A DNA stretch of 47,030 bases from Clostridia bacterium (GCA_017521025.1 JAFXEB010000005.1:1-47030); one strand, 5' to 3'. Positions 7,301-15,140 are shown, numbered from the stretch's first letter. The notes: generated by a model not told the origin, from the sequence alone. Made by a program: numbers and translations.

Positions 7301-7354
7301 GGGTTCGAATTCATACGCAAAAACAGCCCAAAATATCTTTTTCATAGCTCATAG
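7301..7354. repeat. att-like direct repeat, copy 3 of 3
   Basis: GGGTTCGAATTCATACG is followed by AAAATATCTTTTTCATAGC-TCATAG, matching the copies at 238 and 2422 with a few changes. It forms the right boundary of the primase-helicase module. Confidence 0.55.
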
Positions 7355-7356
7355 AC

Positions 7357-7397
7357 AAAAAAGAGCCTAAAACTGAAAATACAGGCTCTTTTTATTT
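7357..7397 (+). terminator. Terminator hairpin after att-like copy 3
   Basis: AAAAAAGAGCCT pairs with AGGCTCTTTTT across a short A-rich loop and ends in T5, a good intrinsic terminator on either strand. Confidence 0.8.
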
Positions 7398-7618
7398 TGA
7401 ATCCGCTTGATTTTTGGCCTTAATTCCCCACTTTCAAGGAAAACGCCTTTTGCAGTCTTTCGGTTATCTATCACTTTTCTGCAAGGCTGTGCAAGGCAAC
7501 CGCAAGGCTTATCAAAAACACCCTGTTTTCAGGGACGGATAGATATGGGTAGATATCAGTTCGTCTGTAACTACTCGAGAATTCAAATTGAATAATAAAA
7601 ATCGACAGTGCCTAAATG
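7398..7618. other. Intergenic region without a supported gene
   Basis: A 62-codon open frame exists at 7407-7595 but has no convincing ribosome site and no recognisable product. The region contains GCAAGGC words repeated three times near 7480-7520 and CTCGAGAATTCAAATTG near 7574. Nothing else can be supported. Confidence 0.4.
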
Positions 7619-7647
7619 TTGACAAAAGCGTGAAAATATGATACAAT
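7619..7647 (+). promoter_or_regulatory. Consensus promoter of the ktrB-ktrA operon
   Basis: TTGACA (7619-7624) and TACAAT (7642-7647) are separated by exactly 17 bp. Transcription would start near 7654, giving a leader of about 70 bases. Confidence 0.8.
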
Positions 7648-7661
7648 AACTAAAGTATGTG

Positions 7662-7703
7662 ATAAAGGAACTGGCTGACCGCAGAGGACGTTGGTTCCTT
7701 TAT
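7662..7703 (+). promoter_or_regulatory. Leader stem-loop upstream of ktrB
   Basis: ATAAAGGAAC (7662-7671) is perfectly complementary to GTTCCTTTAT (7694-7703) across a 22-base loop. The 3' arm reaches an upstream in-frame ATG (7702) that lacks a ribosome site, and ends just before the true ribosome site GAGGA (7711-7715). It is shorter than the known ydaO/c-di-AMP or M-box riboswitches and does not match their motifs. A role in controlling ktrB is inference. Confidence 0.5.
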
Positions 7704-7722
7704 GCTTTCAGAGGAAAATCTT

Positions 7723-9084
7723 ATGGTTAGGAAAAAGAAATTTACGCTTTCAACCACGCAGATCATATTGCTCAGCTTTCTATTTACCATTCTCATAGGA
7801 AGCGGGCTTTTGGTATTGCCAATCAGCTCAGCAAGCGGAGAAGCCGTGCCCTATCTCGATGCGCTTTTCACGGCAACCACCTCCACCTGCGTGACGGGGC
7901 TCGTTACGCTTCCCACAGTATCCACGTGGAGCGTGTTCGGGCAGATCGTCATTCTGCTTCTCATACAGATCGGCGGTCTTGGTATCATCACCATTATGTC
8001 GGGGCTGATGCTTCTTCTCAACAGAAAAATGGGCATTGGAGACCGATTGCTTATTCAGGACGCCTTCAATCTCAATACAATGTCGGGGCTGGCAAAATTC
8101 GTTAAGAACGTACTGTTCGGCACGCTGATCATTGAAGGAGTGGGTGCTATACTGTATATGCTTGTGTTCGTTCCCGAGTTTGGTGCAAGGGGCATTTGGA
8201 TATCGGTGTTCAATTCGGTTTCCGCCTTCTGTAATGCAGGCATTGACATAATATCGGAAAACAGCCTTTGCAATTACGCTACGAATCCCTTGATCAATAT
8301 CGTCACCTCTGCGCTCATCGTTCTCGGCGGTCTCGGGTATATCGTATGGTGGGATGTGATTCGTGTGATCAAGAGCCGTTCGCCAAAGAACCGCAAGATA
8401 TTCAGACATCTGACCTTGCACTCAAAGATTGCCATTACCGTCACCACGGGGCTTATTCTTGTCGGTGCAATTCTCATTCTTATTTTTGAATATGCAAATC
8501 CTTTGACCATTGGAGAGATGTCTCTCTTTGATAAAATTCAGGTGTCCTTTTTCCAATCGGTCACAACGAGGACCGCAGGCTTTGCCTCTGTTCCGCAAGA
8601 GAATCTGACGAACGCCTCCGCTGCCATATCTATTATCTTGATGCTAATCGGCGGCTCTCCCGTGGGAACGGCAGGTGGTATGAAGACCGTAACCATCACC
8701 GTCCTTATCTGCTCGGCGTTGGCTACAATCCGTAATAAGAATAGCGCAACGTTGTTTGGTCGCCGCATTTCCGAGGGATCGGTGAAAAAAGCAGTCGCCG
8801 TGGCTGTAACCTTTCTTACGATGTGCGCCGCATCGACTGTGCTTTTGATGGCAACGAGCAACGCTTCCGCCCTTGATGCAGTCTATGAAACGGTCAGCGC
8901 AACTGCGACCGTTGGACTTTCAAGAAATCTGACGGCAACGCTGAACACCTTTGGAAAGCTTATTATCATTATAACCATGTATTTCGGCAGAGTTGGTCCC
9001 ATCTCTCTTGCGGTGGCACTTGGCAGTAAAAACGAAAGTCAGAACGTCATCTCCGAGCCAACGGAGGATATCAGTATAGGATAA
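7723..9084 (+). CDS. ktrB: KtrB-type potassium uptake transporter, membrane subunit
   Basis: The protein has 453 residues. It belongs to the TrkH/KtrB family of Na+-dependent K+ channels-transporters, built from four M1-P-M2 units. All four selectivity-filter loops are visible: STCVTGL, SAFCNAGI, TTRTAGF and ATATVGLS, each with its conserved glycine. The loop GGSPVGTAGGMKT after M2 of the third unit is the intramembrane gate region. The start at 7723 is preferred over the ATG at 7702, because GAGGA lies seven bases upstream of 7723 while 7702 is inside a hairpin arm. ktrA follows after 11 bases. In other Firmicutes KtrB works with a KtrA ring gated by ATP/ADP and c-di-AMP. Confidence 0.95.
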   Translation: MVRKKKFTLSTTQIILLSFLFTILIGSGLLVLPISSASGEAVPYLDALFTATTSTCVTGLVTLPTVSTWSVFGQIVILLLIQIGGLGIITIMSGLMLLLNRKMGIGDRLLIQDAFNLNTMSGLAKFVKNVLFGTLIIEGVGAILYMLVFVPEFGARGIWISVFNSVSAFCNAGIDIISENSLCNYATNPLINIVTSALIVLGGLGYIVWWDVIRVIKSRSPKNRKIFRHLTLHSKIAITVTTGLILVGAILILIFEYANPLTIGEMSLFDKIQVSFFQSVTTRTAGFASVPQENLTNASAAISIILMLIGGSPVGTAGGMKTVTITVLICSALATIRNKNSATLFGRRISEGSVKKAVAVAVTFLTMCAASTVLLMATSNASALDAVYETVSATATVGLSRNLTATLNTFGKLIIIITMYFGRVGPISLAVALGSKNESQNVISEPTEDISIG

Positions 9085-9095
9085 AGGAGAAGATA

Positions 9096-9746
9096 ATGAA
9101 AGCAAAGAAAACATACGCAGTCTTCGGACTTGGAAGATACGGCACAGCTGTGGCAAAAGAGCTTGTAGAGAACGGTATGGAGGTCATCGCAGTCGATTCA
9201 GAGGAAAGGATCATCAACAATGCGGCGGCATATCTGCCCGTGTGCAAGTGTGCTGACGTGACAGATGCGGAGGTCATCTCCCGTCTTGGAATCGGTAATA
9301 TCGATACTGTAATCGTTTGTATGGCAAGCAACCTTGAGGCGAGCGTGATGGCTGTCACCCTTTGCAAGGAGGCAGGCGTAAAAACCGTTATTGCAAAAAG
9401 CGCCAATGAGATGCACCAAAAGATACTGCTTCGTGTGGGTGCGGATCAGGTGGTTTTCCCCGAAAACGAGTCGGGTATACGCCTTGCCAAGAACCTACTA
9501 AGCTCGGGCTTTATTGATATGCTCTCCCTATCGCATGACGTGTCGATAGTAGAGATTGATGTGAAGGACGAGTGGTGTGGTAAAAACTTGATCGAATTGA
9601 ATCTCCGAAAAAAATACGGATTCAACATAGTTGCCATCAAGAAAGGCGACAAAGTCAACGTAAATATCAATCCGGAGCAAGTACTTGATAAGGAAGCCAC
9701 GCTTATCGTTATCGCAAATACAGCAAAATTGGGTAAATTGAAGTAA
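9096..9746 (+). CDS. ktrA: KtrA-type regulatory subunit of potassium uptake
   Basis: The protein has 216 residues, the usual length. The N-terminal RCK_N domain is a Rossmann fold with the nucleotide motif GLGRYG near 10-15 and the acidic end of strand beta-2 (VIAVDSEE). The C-terminal RCK_C domain (about 140-216; binds c-di-AMP in known KtrA proteins) follows after the linker ENESGIRLAKNL. KtrA assembles as a cytoplasmic octameric ring on KtrB and opens the channel in response to nucleotides. GGAGA lies just upstream of the ATG, and the gap to ktrB is 11 bases, so the two are surely co-transcribed. No terminator with a clear U-tract follows until 10043. Confidence 0.95.
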   Translation: MKAKKTYAVFGLGRYGTAVAKELVENGMEVIAVDSEERIINNAAAYLPVCKCADVTDAEVISRLGIGNIDTVIVCMASNLEASVMAVTLCKEAGVKTVIAKSANEMHQKILLRVGADQVVFPENESGIRLAKNLLSSGFIDMLSLSHDVSIVEIDVKDEWCGKNLIELNLRKKYGFNIVAIKKGDKVNVNINPEQVLDKEATLIVIANTAKLGKLK

Positions 9747-9773
9747 AAATTCTATTCAAGACGTTTTTATCTA

Positions 9774-9829
9774 AGGGCTGAACGATTAGTTCAGCCCTCA
9801 AGCTGATGACAAACCTTGTCATCAGCTTG
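9774..9829 (+). other. Tandem hairpins downstream of ktrA
   Basis: Two adjacent perfect stem-loops: AGGGCTGAAC/GTTCAGCCCT (9774-9798) and CAAGCTGATGACAA/TTGTCATCAGCTTG (9799-9829). Neither has a U-tract, so they are more likely 3' stabilising or processing structures than simple terminators. A related AGGGCTGA/TCAGCCCT hairpin stands at 10100-10123. Confidence 0.6.
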
Positions 9830-9855
9830 GCAGACTGCTGAGAAAGAGTGCTCAC

Positions 9856-9990
9856 ACCACCCCATTGCTCACTTCGTTCGCAACGGGGACCCCGCGAGAC
9901 GAACCGAGGCGAGAGCTGTATTCCCACCCCACAAAAATACATTTTTGTGGGGACCCCGGTGAGTACTGCGAGCCGAGGTTCGTTTTGAAC
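9856..9990. repeat. Dispersed hairpin repeat with inverted ends (also at 38888)
   Basis: GACGAACC (9898) and GGTTCGTT (to 9985) are inverted ends around a hairpin of the form CCACCCCA...TGGGGACCCC. The same layout, with GAGCTGTAT- or AAGCTGTAT-like lead-in and GTACTGCGAG after the hairpin, occurs at 38888-38977. A sister hairpin CCACCCCATTGC...GCAACGGGGACCCC with a different loop lies just before it (9856-9893). No coding potential is seen. Confidence 0.65.
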
Positions 9991-10010
9991 TAAAAAATAT
10001 AAAAATATAC

Positions 10011-10043
10011 AAAAATTTCGGAGAACTTTTCTCCGAAATTTTT
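10011..10043 (+). terminator. Strong terminator hairpin
   Basis: AAAAATTTCGGAGAA pairs with TTCTCCGAAATTTTT across a three-base loop. It is symmetrical and could stop transcription from ktrA and, from the other side, from the minus-strand gene at 10165. Confidence 0.8.
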
Positions 10044-10164
10044 ACTTTATAGTAACCGTATTTTCTTTTTTCGTGTTCTGTGCCTTTGTCAGCGGTCTGA
10101 GGGCTGAACGTGCGGTCAGCCCTTCCCTTATACCTTTTTCACCCCGGCGCCTGAATCATCTCGG

Positions 10165-10593
10165 CTATTCCGTCTTAGCAAGGAGGCTGTCGAGGTAGCG
10201 GACAAGCTCACGGTAGCCTTTGGGGAATCTTGCCGAGCCATCCGCCCTTATATCAACGCCGCCGTTCACCGTAGCGTGGAAGCGGAACACGGTGCCGTCG
10301 CTGACGTGCCTTGGGTGCTTGCCGTGAAAACCGTCCCAACGGTGAACGCCGCAGGAATTGAGTAGGGCGGCGATGCTCTCCCCGTCACAACGGACGCTTT
10401 TTTCGAGCACCCTTTCCTCCACGCCCGTATAGCGTATACGGTAGAGGGAAAGCGTCGCCCCGTCCCCGCCATTTATCTCGTACTCTGTGGTGGTACGCAT
10501 GGTGCTTTCACGGAGCAGCACCTGCTCAAAGGACTTTATCCCTTTTATCCCGGAGCGGAAAAACACTGATTTTAGCTTAGATATCAATCCCAT
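10165..10593 (-). CDS. Conserved hypothetical protein, function unknown
   Basis: The protein has about 142 residues with no signal peptide or membrane segment. The second half contains RWDGFHGKHPRHVSDGTVFRF-type sequence and then GGVDIRADGSARFPKGYREL. This layout (W-x-G-F, D-G-x-x-F, A-x-G-S/N-x-x-F-P-x-x-Y) is one I associate with uncharacterised small Clostridial proteins; no enzymatic motif is visible. Of two closely spaced ATGs, the one at 10593 has AGGAG at a usual spacing of nine bases, whereas 10599 would leave only three. It is monocistronic as far as can be seen. Its upstream side is isolated from the MATE gene by a terminator at 10740. Confidence 0.75.
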   Translation of the reverse strand: MGLISKLKSVFFRSGIKGIKSFEQVLLRESTMRTTTEYEINGGDGATLSLYRIRYTGVEERVLEKSVRCDGESIAALLNSCGVHRWDGFHGKHPRHVSDGTVFRFHATVNGGVDIRADGSARFPKGYRELVRYLDSLLAKTE

Positions 10594-10739
10594 TTGCATT
10601 CTCTCCTCTTGTTTATCGAAGCCGAAAAAACGCCTCAGCTTTGTGTATTTGCGGTGCTCGTCCTTGCCTGCGCTCTGTCCAAAGGCGGCTACACGCTTAC
10701 ATTATATCACGCAAAGACGTGCTTTTCAACGTCAAAGAT

Positions 10740-10796
10740 AAAAAACTGCGCCCGTTGTCCCCTATTACGAGGGGGCGAGGCGCAGTTTTGTTTTTA
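10740..10796 (-). terminator. Bidirectional terminator after the MATE gene
   Basis: AAAACTGCGCC pairs with GGCGCAGTTTT around a loop with its own small C-rich/G-rich stem (TCCCC/GGGGG). U-runs lie on both sides. It lies beyond the 3' end of the minus-strand MATE gene and upstream of the gene at 10593. Confidence 0.75.
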
Positions 10797-10853
10797 TTCC
10801 GTGACGGGGAGGGATCACTTACTGCGTCACCCTTTTCGCTTTTCCCCGTTCTC

Positions 10854-12254
10854 TCAGGGCTCCTCTGTAAGTAGCTGTGCCGCCTGCTTTTGCTTTATCT
10901 CACGGCGGACGTAGGTCAGCAGTCCTATGCAAAGCACCGCCGCCAATGCGTTTGTGCCGAAGAAGTTGAGCCAGATACCGTCAAGCTCCATATTCCAGAG
11001 GGAGCCAAGCATCACCACGGGGAACACAAGCGCCACGCAGACCGACAGCACCGTTGCCTGCAGGGGCTTTTTTATGGCGCTGAGGAAGCTTTGGGTAGTG
11101 ACGGCAAACCAACGGAACAGGTATGCAAAGCAAAACAGCTTTATGGCGTGGGTGGATTCGGCGATAAGCCTTGCCTCGCCATCCTTGGCAAAGAGCTCTG
11201 CAAGGCTTGGGGCAAGGAAAAACATTGCCGCAGTAGACACAAGACCTACTGTTGCCGTGCCTATATAGCTGCATTTTATGATCTTTTTCACACGGGTATA
11301 GCTTTCGGCACCCCAGTTGTAGCCTACGGCAGGAGCGAGAGAGTCGCTTATGCCGTAAAGGAGGGGCCAGCACAGGTCGCTGGAATACATAAGCACCGCA
11401 TAGACTGCAACGGCTGTGGTGCCGCCGCCCTCACCAAAGGCTCTTACACCCATTGTCATAAGGGTCACGTTGATAAGTATGGAGGTGACACGCCCGGCTA
11501 TGTTGCTGAGGAACACGGGAGAGCCGCAGGCGGCTATCTCCTTCACCATTTTTAAGCTGAAGTGGGGGCGTACAAAGCTAAGCAGTGTCTTTTTTGCAAG
11601 AAAGGGAGCCATAGCCGCAAGGGAGCACAGGCACATAGAGATACAGGTAGCCAGCGCAGAGCCCACAATGTCCATCTCCAGCACAAACAGGAAGAAGGAC
11701 AAAAATCCCAGCGTAAGCAGGTTTGAGCCTATGTTTATCGCCATGCTGGTCTTAACAAAGCCGCTTATGCGCAAATAGTTATCCATAGCGAAAAAGACGG
11801 TGGTCAGAGGTCCGCAGAGAGCGTAGGTGCGCAGATACTTGACCGAGGTCTCGAGCAGCTCGTCCTCCGCCCCCATAAGGCTGCAGAGAGGGCGTGCCGC
11901 AAAATACATTATGCTGCCCATAAACAGAGATGCTATAAATATCATAAGCACCGAGCAGGAAAACACGTTATTTGCGCTTTTTTTATCACCCCTGCCAAGA
12001 GCAATAGAGATGGGCGCCGAGGCGCCCACGCCTACCAGATCGGCGAGGGAGAAGTTTATCATAACAAGTGGCATTGCGATATTAACTGCGGCAAAAGCCG
12101 CCTCACCAAGGGTGCGCCCGATAAAAGCACCCTCTATTATACTGTACACCGACATGGCAAACATGCTTATCATCCCCGGAAGTCCCACCACGAAGAACAG
12201 CTTCCACGGGCGCATGGTGGCGTACATAGTTTCTGTTTTTGTTTTTATAGCCAT
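10854..12254 (-). CDS. MATE-family multidrug/toxin efflux transporter
   Basis: The protein has 466 residues and twelve predicted membrane helices in two six-helix halves, as expected for MATE antiporters that export cationic compounds using Na+ or H+. Family features are the N-terminal GLPGMISMFAMSVYSIIEGAFIG, the loop GRTLGEAAFAAVNIAMPLV, and the matching second-half segment SPVFLSNIAGRVTSILINV with GYNWGA at the start of the next helix. The last residues are a charged cytosolic tail. The substrate cannot be predicted. GGAGA is five bases before the ATG. The YbaK-type gene ends only 43 bp upstream on the same strand with no terminator between, so the two probably share a transcript. Confidence 0.92.
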   Translation of the reverse strand: MAIKTKTETMYATMRPWKLFFVVGLPGMISMFAMSVYSIIEGAFIGRTLGEAAFAAVNIAMPLVMINFSLADLVGVGASAPISIALGRGDKKSANNVFSCSVLMIFIASLFMGSIMYFAARPLCSLMGAEDELLETSVKYLRTYALCGPLTTVFFAMDNYLRISGFVKTSMAINIGSNLLTLGFLSFFLFVLEMDIVGSALATCISMCLCSLAAMAPFLAKKTLLSFVRPHFSLKMVKEIAACGSPVFLSNIAGRVTSILINVTLMTMGVRAFGEGGGTTAVAVYAVLMYSSDLCWPLLYGISDSLAPAVGYNWGAESYTRVKKIIKCSYIGTATVGLVSTAAMFFLAPSLAELFAKDGEARLIAESTHAIKLFCFAYLFRWFAVTTQSFLSAIKKPLQATVLSVCVALVFPVVMLGSLWNMELDGIWLNFFGTNALAAVLCIGLLTYVRREIKQKQAAQLLTEEP

Positions 12255-12297
12255 ATATTCTCCAAAACCACAGTGACAAAGAAAAAAGCCGCCGTGC

Positions 12298-12780
12298 CTA
12301 TATCTCCGTCACCAGCACCTCGTTGCCAAGACTCTTCACCACCGCCACAAGGTCCTCGAAGGAAAGCCACAAAGTTGCGCTGTGCTCGTTGGGGTGAACA
12401 CCCACACGCTCACAGCCCACAAGGGTCTTGTCAAACACCACGGTAACGGCGTGCCCGACATCGTTCAGCACGCCAAAAGGGGACACACAGCCTGCGGTGA
12501 CACCGAGATATTTCTCCAGCCGCTCTGCCGAGGCAAAGCTCACCTTGCCTGCGCCGATAGTCTCGCCCAGCTCCTTCAGGTTGATTTTTGTATCGTTATG
12601 GGCGGTGATAAGGAAATGGCGCTTGCCCTTGGCGTCCCTGATAAACAGGTTTTTGCAAACGGTGCCAAGCTCAAGCAAGCCAAGAGCCTCCATATCCTCC
12701 ATAGTATATACAGGTGCGTGCTCTGTAACCTCGTAGGCGATGCCTGCGTTGTTCAAAAAATCATATACCTTTTGCTTCAT
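12298..12780 (-). CDS. YbaK/ProXp-type Ala-tRNA(Pro) deacylase
   Basis: The protein has 160 residues, matching the free-standing editing domain of the YbaK/ProX family (PrdX/ProXp-ala). These enzymes hydrolyse alanine mischarged on tRNA-Pro. Recognisable parts are EVTEHAPVYTMEDMEAL near 17-33, CKNLFIRDAKGKRHFLI with the conserved lysine near 43, GCVSPFGVLND near 96-106 and HPNEHSATL near 128-136. It is a cytoplasmic translation quality-control enzyme. A consensus ribosome site AGGAGG precedes the ATG. Its promoter lies at 12831-12859 and it is followed by the MATE gene. Confidence 0.9.
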   Translation of the reverse strand: MKQKVYDFLNNAGIAYEVTEHAPVYTMEDMEALGLLELGTVCKNLFIRDAKGKRHFLITAHNDTKINLKELGETIGAGKVSFASAERLEKYLGVTAGCVSPFGVLNDVGHAVTVVFDKTLVGCERVGVHPNEHSATLWLSFEDLVAVVKSLGNEVLVTEI

Positions 12781-12830
12781 AATATATACCTCCTGATATG
12801 GGGAGCTTATGCCCCTGAGCCACTTTTTTC

Positions 12831-12859
12831 AGTATACACCCGATCCTCCCGATTTGCAA
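12831..12859 (-). promoter_or_regulatory. Promoter of the YbaK-type deacylase and MATE genes
   Basis: On the minus strand TTGCAA (12859-12854) and TATACT (12836-12831) are 17 bp apart. The leader contains a small GGGG/CCCC hairpin before the ribosome site. Confidence 0.6.
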
Positions 12860-12921
12860 TAGCTATTATGCTACGGCAGGGGCATTATTGCATATAATTT
12901 GCCAAAACGGTGCATTTGCTA

Positions 12922-12950
12922 TTGTGAAAAGAGTGGCTTTGTGCTATAAT
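12922..12950 (+). promoter_or_regulatory. Promoter of the 12981 regulator gene
   Basis: TTGTGA (12922-12927) and TATAAT (12945-12950) are 17 bp apart, with TG one base before the -10 (extended -10 form). It diverges from the deacylase promoter. Confidence 0.65.
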
Positions 12951-12980
12951 CAAGTCAACCGGAAAAGAAAGAGTGATATT

Positions 12981-13502
12981 ATGGGCAAAGCATCCGTAAA
13001 GAAAAACAAAAGCATATACCAGACCACCCGTGAAAGGCTTGAGCTGTCCCGTGAGGCGGCAAGCGAGCTGATGGTGGGCATCACCCCCGAAAGGCTTGAG
13101 CGGCTGGAAAACGGAAAGCAGCCCATACTGCCCGAGGACGTGCTTGCTATGGCCAAGGCGTACAATGCACCCATACTGTGCAACCGCTATTGCGCCGAGG
13201 ATTGCCCCATCGGCAGGAAGACCGTAAGGGCAATAGAGCCTAAGGAGCTGGCACAGCTTGTACTTGAGACGCTTGATTCGCTGAACAGCTTGGGTGACAG
13301 CAGTGGAAGGCTTATATCCATTTCGGCTGACAGCCTTATTAAGGAGAATGAGCTTGCCGCCTTCGTAGAGATACAGGCAGAGCTGGAGCGGATCGCCTTT
13401 GCGGCGGAGGGACTGCGGCTTTGGGTGGAGCAAGGCTTGGCAGAGGGCAGGATAGACCCTCTCCGTTACGCCGAGCTGCGCAAAAGGCTGTCGCAGACTT
13501 AA
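12981..13502 (+). CDS. XRE-like helix-turn-helix protein of unknown target
   Basis: The protein has 173 residues. Residues about 12-70 resemble a Cro/C1 helix-turn-helix (YQTTRERLELSREAASELM, then ITPERLERLENGKQPILPED and AMAKAYNAP). Two cysteine-containing patches follow (LCNRYCAEDCPIG, about 70-82), which could bind metal. The C-terminal half is helical and unrecognised. The start at 12981 is chosen because the promoter -10 lies at 12945-12950, which rules out the longer frame from 12888. The ribosome site is weak (AAAGAG). It is monocistronic, with a terminator directly after. Confidence 0.8.
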   Translation: MGKASVKKNKSIYQTTRERLELSREAASELMVGITPERLERLENGKQPILPEDVLAMAKAYNAPILCNRYCAEDCPIGRKTVRAIEPKELAQLVLETLDSLNSLGDSSGRLISISADSLIKENELAAFVEIQAELERIAFAAEGLRLWVEQGLAEGRIDPLRYAELRKRLSQT

Positions 13503-13512
13503 TATGCCCGCA

Positions 13513-13557
13513 CCCCCTTATTCCTGTAAAATGTGAAGAATAAGGGGCGTTATTTTG
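13513..13557 (+). terminator. Terminator of the 12981 gene
   Basis: CCCCTTATTC (13514-13523) pairs with GAATAAGGGG (13538-13547), followed by CGTTATTTTG. Confidence 0.7.
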
Positions 13558-13615
13558 TACTTTTTGTCATTCAAAGGGGCGGAGTTTTGTTTTATAATAT
13601 ATGCGTAACGAAAAA

Positions 13616-13669
13616 GCAACACACCCCGTCGGCGCACCGTTTACAGGGCGGCGGCGTGGGTGGCGTTGC
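13616..13669 (+). promoter_or_regulatory. G+C-rich leader stem-loop before the exonuclease gene
   Basis: GCAAC-A-CACCC pairs with GGGTG-GC-GTTGC around a G+C-rich interior. A TATAAT at 13593-13598 could be the -10 of the gene, with only a weak -35, so this hairpin would sit near the 5' end of the leader. It matches no riboswitch family known to me. Confidence 0.4.
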
Positions 13670-13708
13670 CACTATATATACAGACGTCATAATTTGAGGA
13701 GGACGTGA

Positions 13709-14356
13709 ATGAGCACTTACGTAATAGTAGATCTGGAAATGTGCAAGATACCCCTCAGCAAGCAGCCTAAGCACTACGAGCTGAAGAACGAGCTTATACA
13801 GATAGGCGCAGTAAGGCTTGACGAAAAATATGAAATAACAGACGAGTTCAAGACCTATGTGCGCCCCGTGTTCGGCACCATCGACAAGTACATAGAGAAG
13901 CTTACGGGTATAAGCCCTGCCCACGTGAAGGATGCGCCCGAGGCAAAGGAGGCGCTTGAGGCGTTTTTGGCGTGGCTGCCCGAGGATGCGGTGCTTGTGT
14001 CCTGGAGCGACAACGACGAGCGGCAGATACGCAAGGAGACAGCCTGCAAGAATATAAGCCTGCCCCGTATGGAGGCACTGCTGGACACCTGGGTGGACTG
14101 CCAAAAGACCTTTGGCGAGAAGATGGATTCCCCCAAGACCTATGCCCTCTCCGAGGCGCTGAATATCGCAGGTATATTCTATGAGGACGGCGCCCACGAT
14201 GCGCTGGTGGACGCCCACAACACCGCCCTGCTTTTCGCAAAGATGAACGCCGAGGGCGGAATGAAGCTGAGCCCCTACTACACGGACGAAAACCACGCCG
14301 CCCACCTGACCCACAACCCCTTCGCCGCCCTGCTTAAGAACTATAAGTTTGCATAG
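13709..14356 (+). CDS. DEDDh-type 3'-5' exonuclease
   Basis: The protein has 215 residues in a single exonuclease RNase T/DNA polymerase III epsilon-like domain. The metal-binding acidic motif is VDLEMCK near 8-13 (DxE), the second is in SWSDNDERQI near 97-106, and the third is the DEDDh motif GAHDALVDAHNTALL near 160-174 with the catalytic His and Asp. The region LTGISPAHVKDAP near 65-77 is typical of the epsilon family. These enzymes remove nucleotides from 3' ends of DNA or RNA; the natural substrate here is unknown. GAGGAGG lies just upstream of the ATG. The gene stands alone between terminators. Confidence 0.9.
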   Translation: MSTYVIVDLEMCKIPLSKQPKHYELKNELIQIGAVRLDEKYEITDEFKTYVRPVFGTIDKYIEKLTGISPAHVKDAPEAKEALEAFLAWLPEDAVLVSWSDNDERQIRKETACKNISLPRMEALLDTWVDCQKTFGEKMDSPKTYALSEALNIAGIFYEDGAHDALVDAHNTALLFAKMNAEGGMKLSPYYTDENHAAHLTHNPFAALLKNYKFA

Positions 14357-14378
14357 AAAGCCCCTATACACAAAAGCA

Positions 14379-14416
14379 CAGGACTGTAAGAAACCCCTTA
14401 CAGTCCTGCTTTTTTA
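14379..14416. terminator. Bidirectional terminator between convergent genes
   Basis: CAGGACTGTAAG pairs with CTTACAGTCCTG and is followed by CTTTTTT on the plus strand and TGCTTTTG on the minus strand. It separates the exonuclease gene from the convergent phosphatase gene. Confidence 0.85.
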
Positions 14417-14428
14417 TTGCATTATCCC

Positions 14429-15112
14429 CTAATCCACATAAAACTCCTTAAAATCGTCCAGTCGGATACAGCCGAGGGGTTTGCCGAAGACTGCGCCGCA
14501 GTCTATGGCGATATGCCGCTTATGCCTGAATATCCTGCCGCTTGAGGCAGGGTCGATAAGCCCCGTAGGGGTATGCCCCGTTACGATATAGCGGTCGGGG
14601 AAATACTCCTCGTCATACTCAGGCTCGCCCACTATAAACTCCTGCCACAGCAGGGTATCAAAGCTTTGCATACGTTTTTTGTCGGGCACGGTATGGGAGA
14701 GGAAAAAGCGATTTCCGCCCGCCTCCACCTCCTCGTAGACCGAAAAGCTGCGCAGATACGAAAGCACCCCTCGTTTTTCTCTGTCAGAGAGCCGAATATA
14801 CGCCTCCAGAGTGGGTGCGCCGCCGTCAGCAAGCCACATACGGCAGTTGTCCGCAAGCTCCCAAACCTCCTCTCCGTCATAGGGGAGCTCCATAGCACGG
14901 AGGTAACGCAGGGCGATAAAATCGTGGTTGCCTCTCAGGGGGACGACGTTTTTGCGTTTTTGCATATCCAGAAGTATATCTATCCCCTGCTCGCCCCTAT
15001 CCACCACGTCACCGAGGACGTAAAGGGTATCCTCGGGGCGCAGGTCTATACTCTCGATAAGCCTTAAATATTTACCGTAACAGCCGTGGATGTCGCTGAC
15101 AGCGTAAATCAC
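14429..15112 (-). CDS. PP1-like metallophosphatase (Ser/Thr phosphatase or Ap4A hydrolase type)
   Basis: The protein has 227 residues and carries the full calcineurin-like dinuclear metal site: SDIHG near 6-10, GDVVDRG near 34-40, RGNHD near 60-64, a histidine in FFLSHT near 137-142, and GHTPTG near 174-179. Small bacterial members of this family act as serine/threonine protein phosphatases or as diadenosine tetraphosphatases; sequence alone does not separate the two. Translation starts at GTG 15112 with GGAGG nine bases upstream. It follows the plsY terminator, so it probably has its own transcript, and it ends at a shared terminator with the convergent exonuclease. Confidence 0.9.
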   Translation of the reverse strand: MIYAVSDIHGCYGKYLRLIESIDLRPEDTLYVLGDVVDRGEQGIDILLDMQKRKNVVPLRGNHDFIALRYLRAMELPYDGEEVWELADNCRMWLADGGAPTLEAYIRLSDREKRGVLSYLRSFSVYEEVEAGGNRFFLSHTVPDKKRMQSFDTLLWQEFIVGEPEYDEEYFPDRYIVTGHTPTGLIDPASSGRIFRHKRHIAIDCGAVFGKPLGCIRLDDFKEFYVD

Positions 15113-15140
15113 GGAAGCATACCTCCTTTTATGTGAGTCA

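Noticed and set aside
7407..7595. Small gene before ktrB
   Set aside because: No ribosome site, no recognisable protein, and atypical composition; kept as intergenic.
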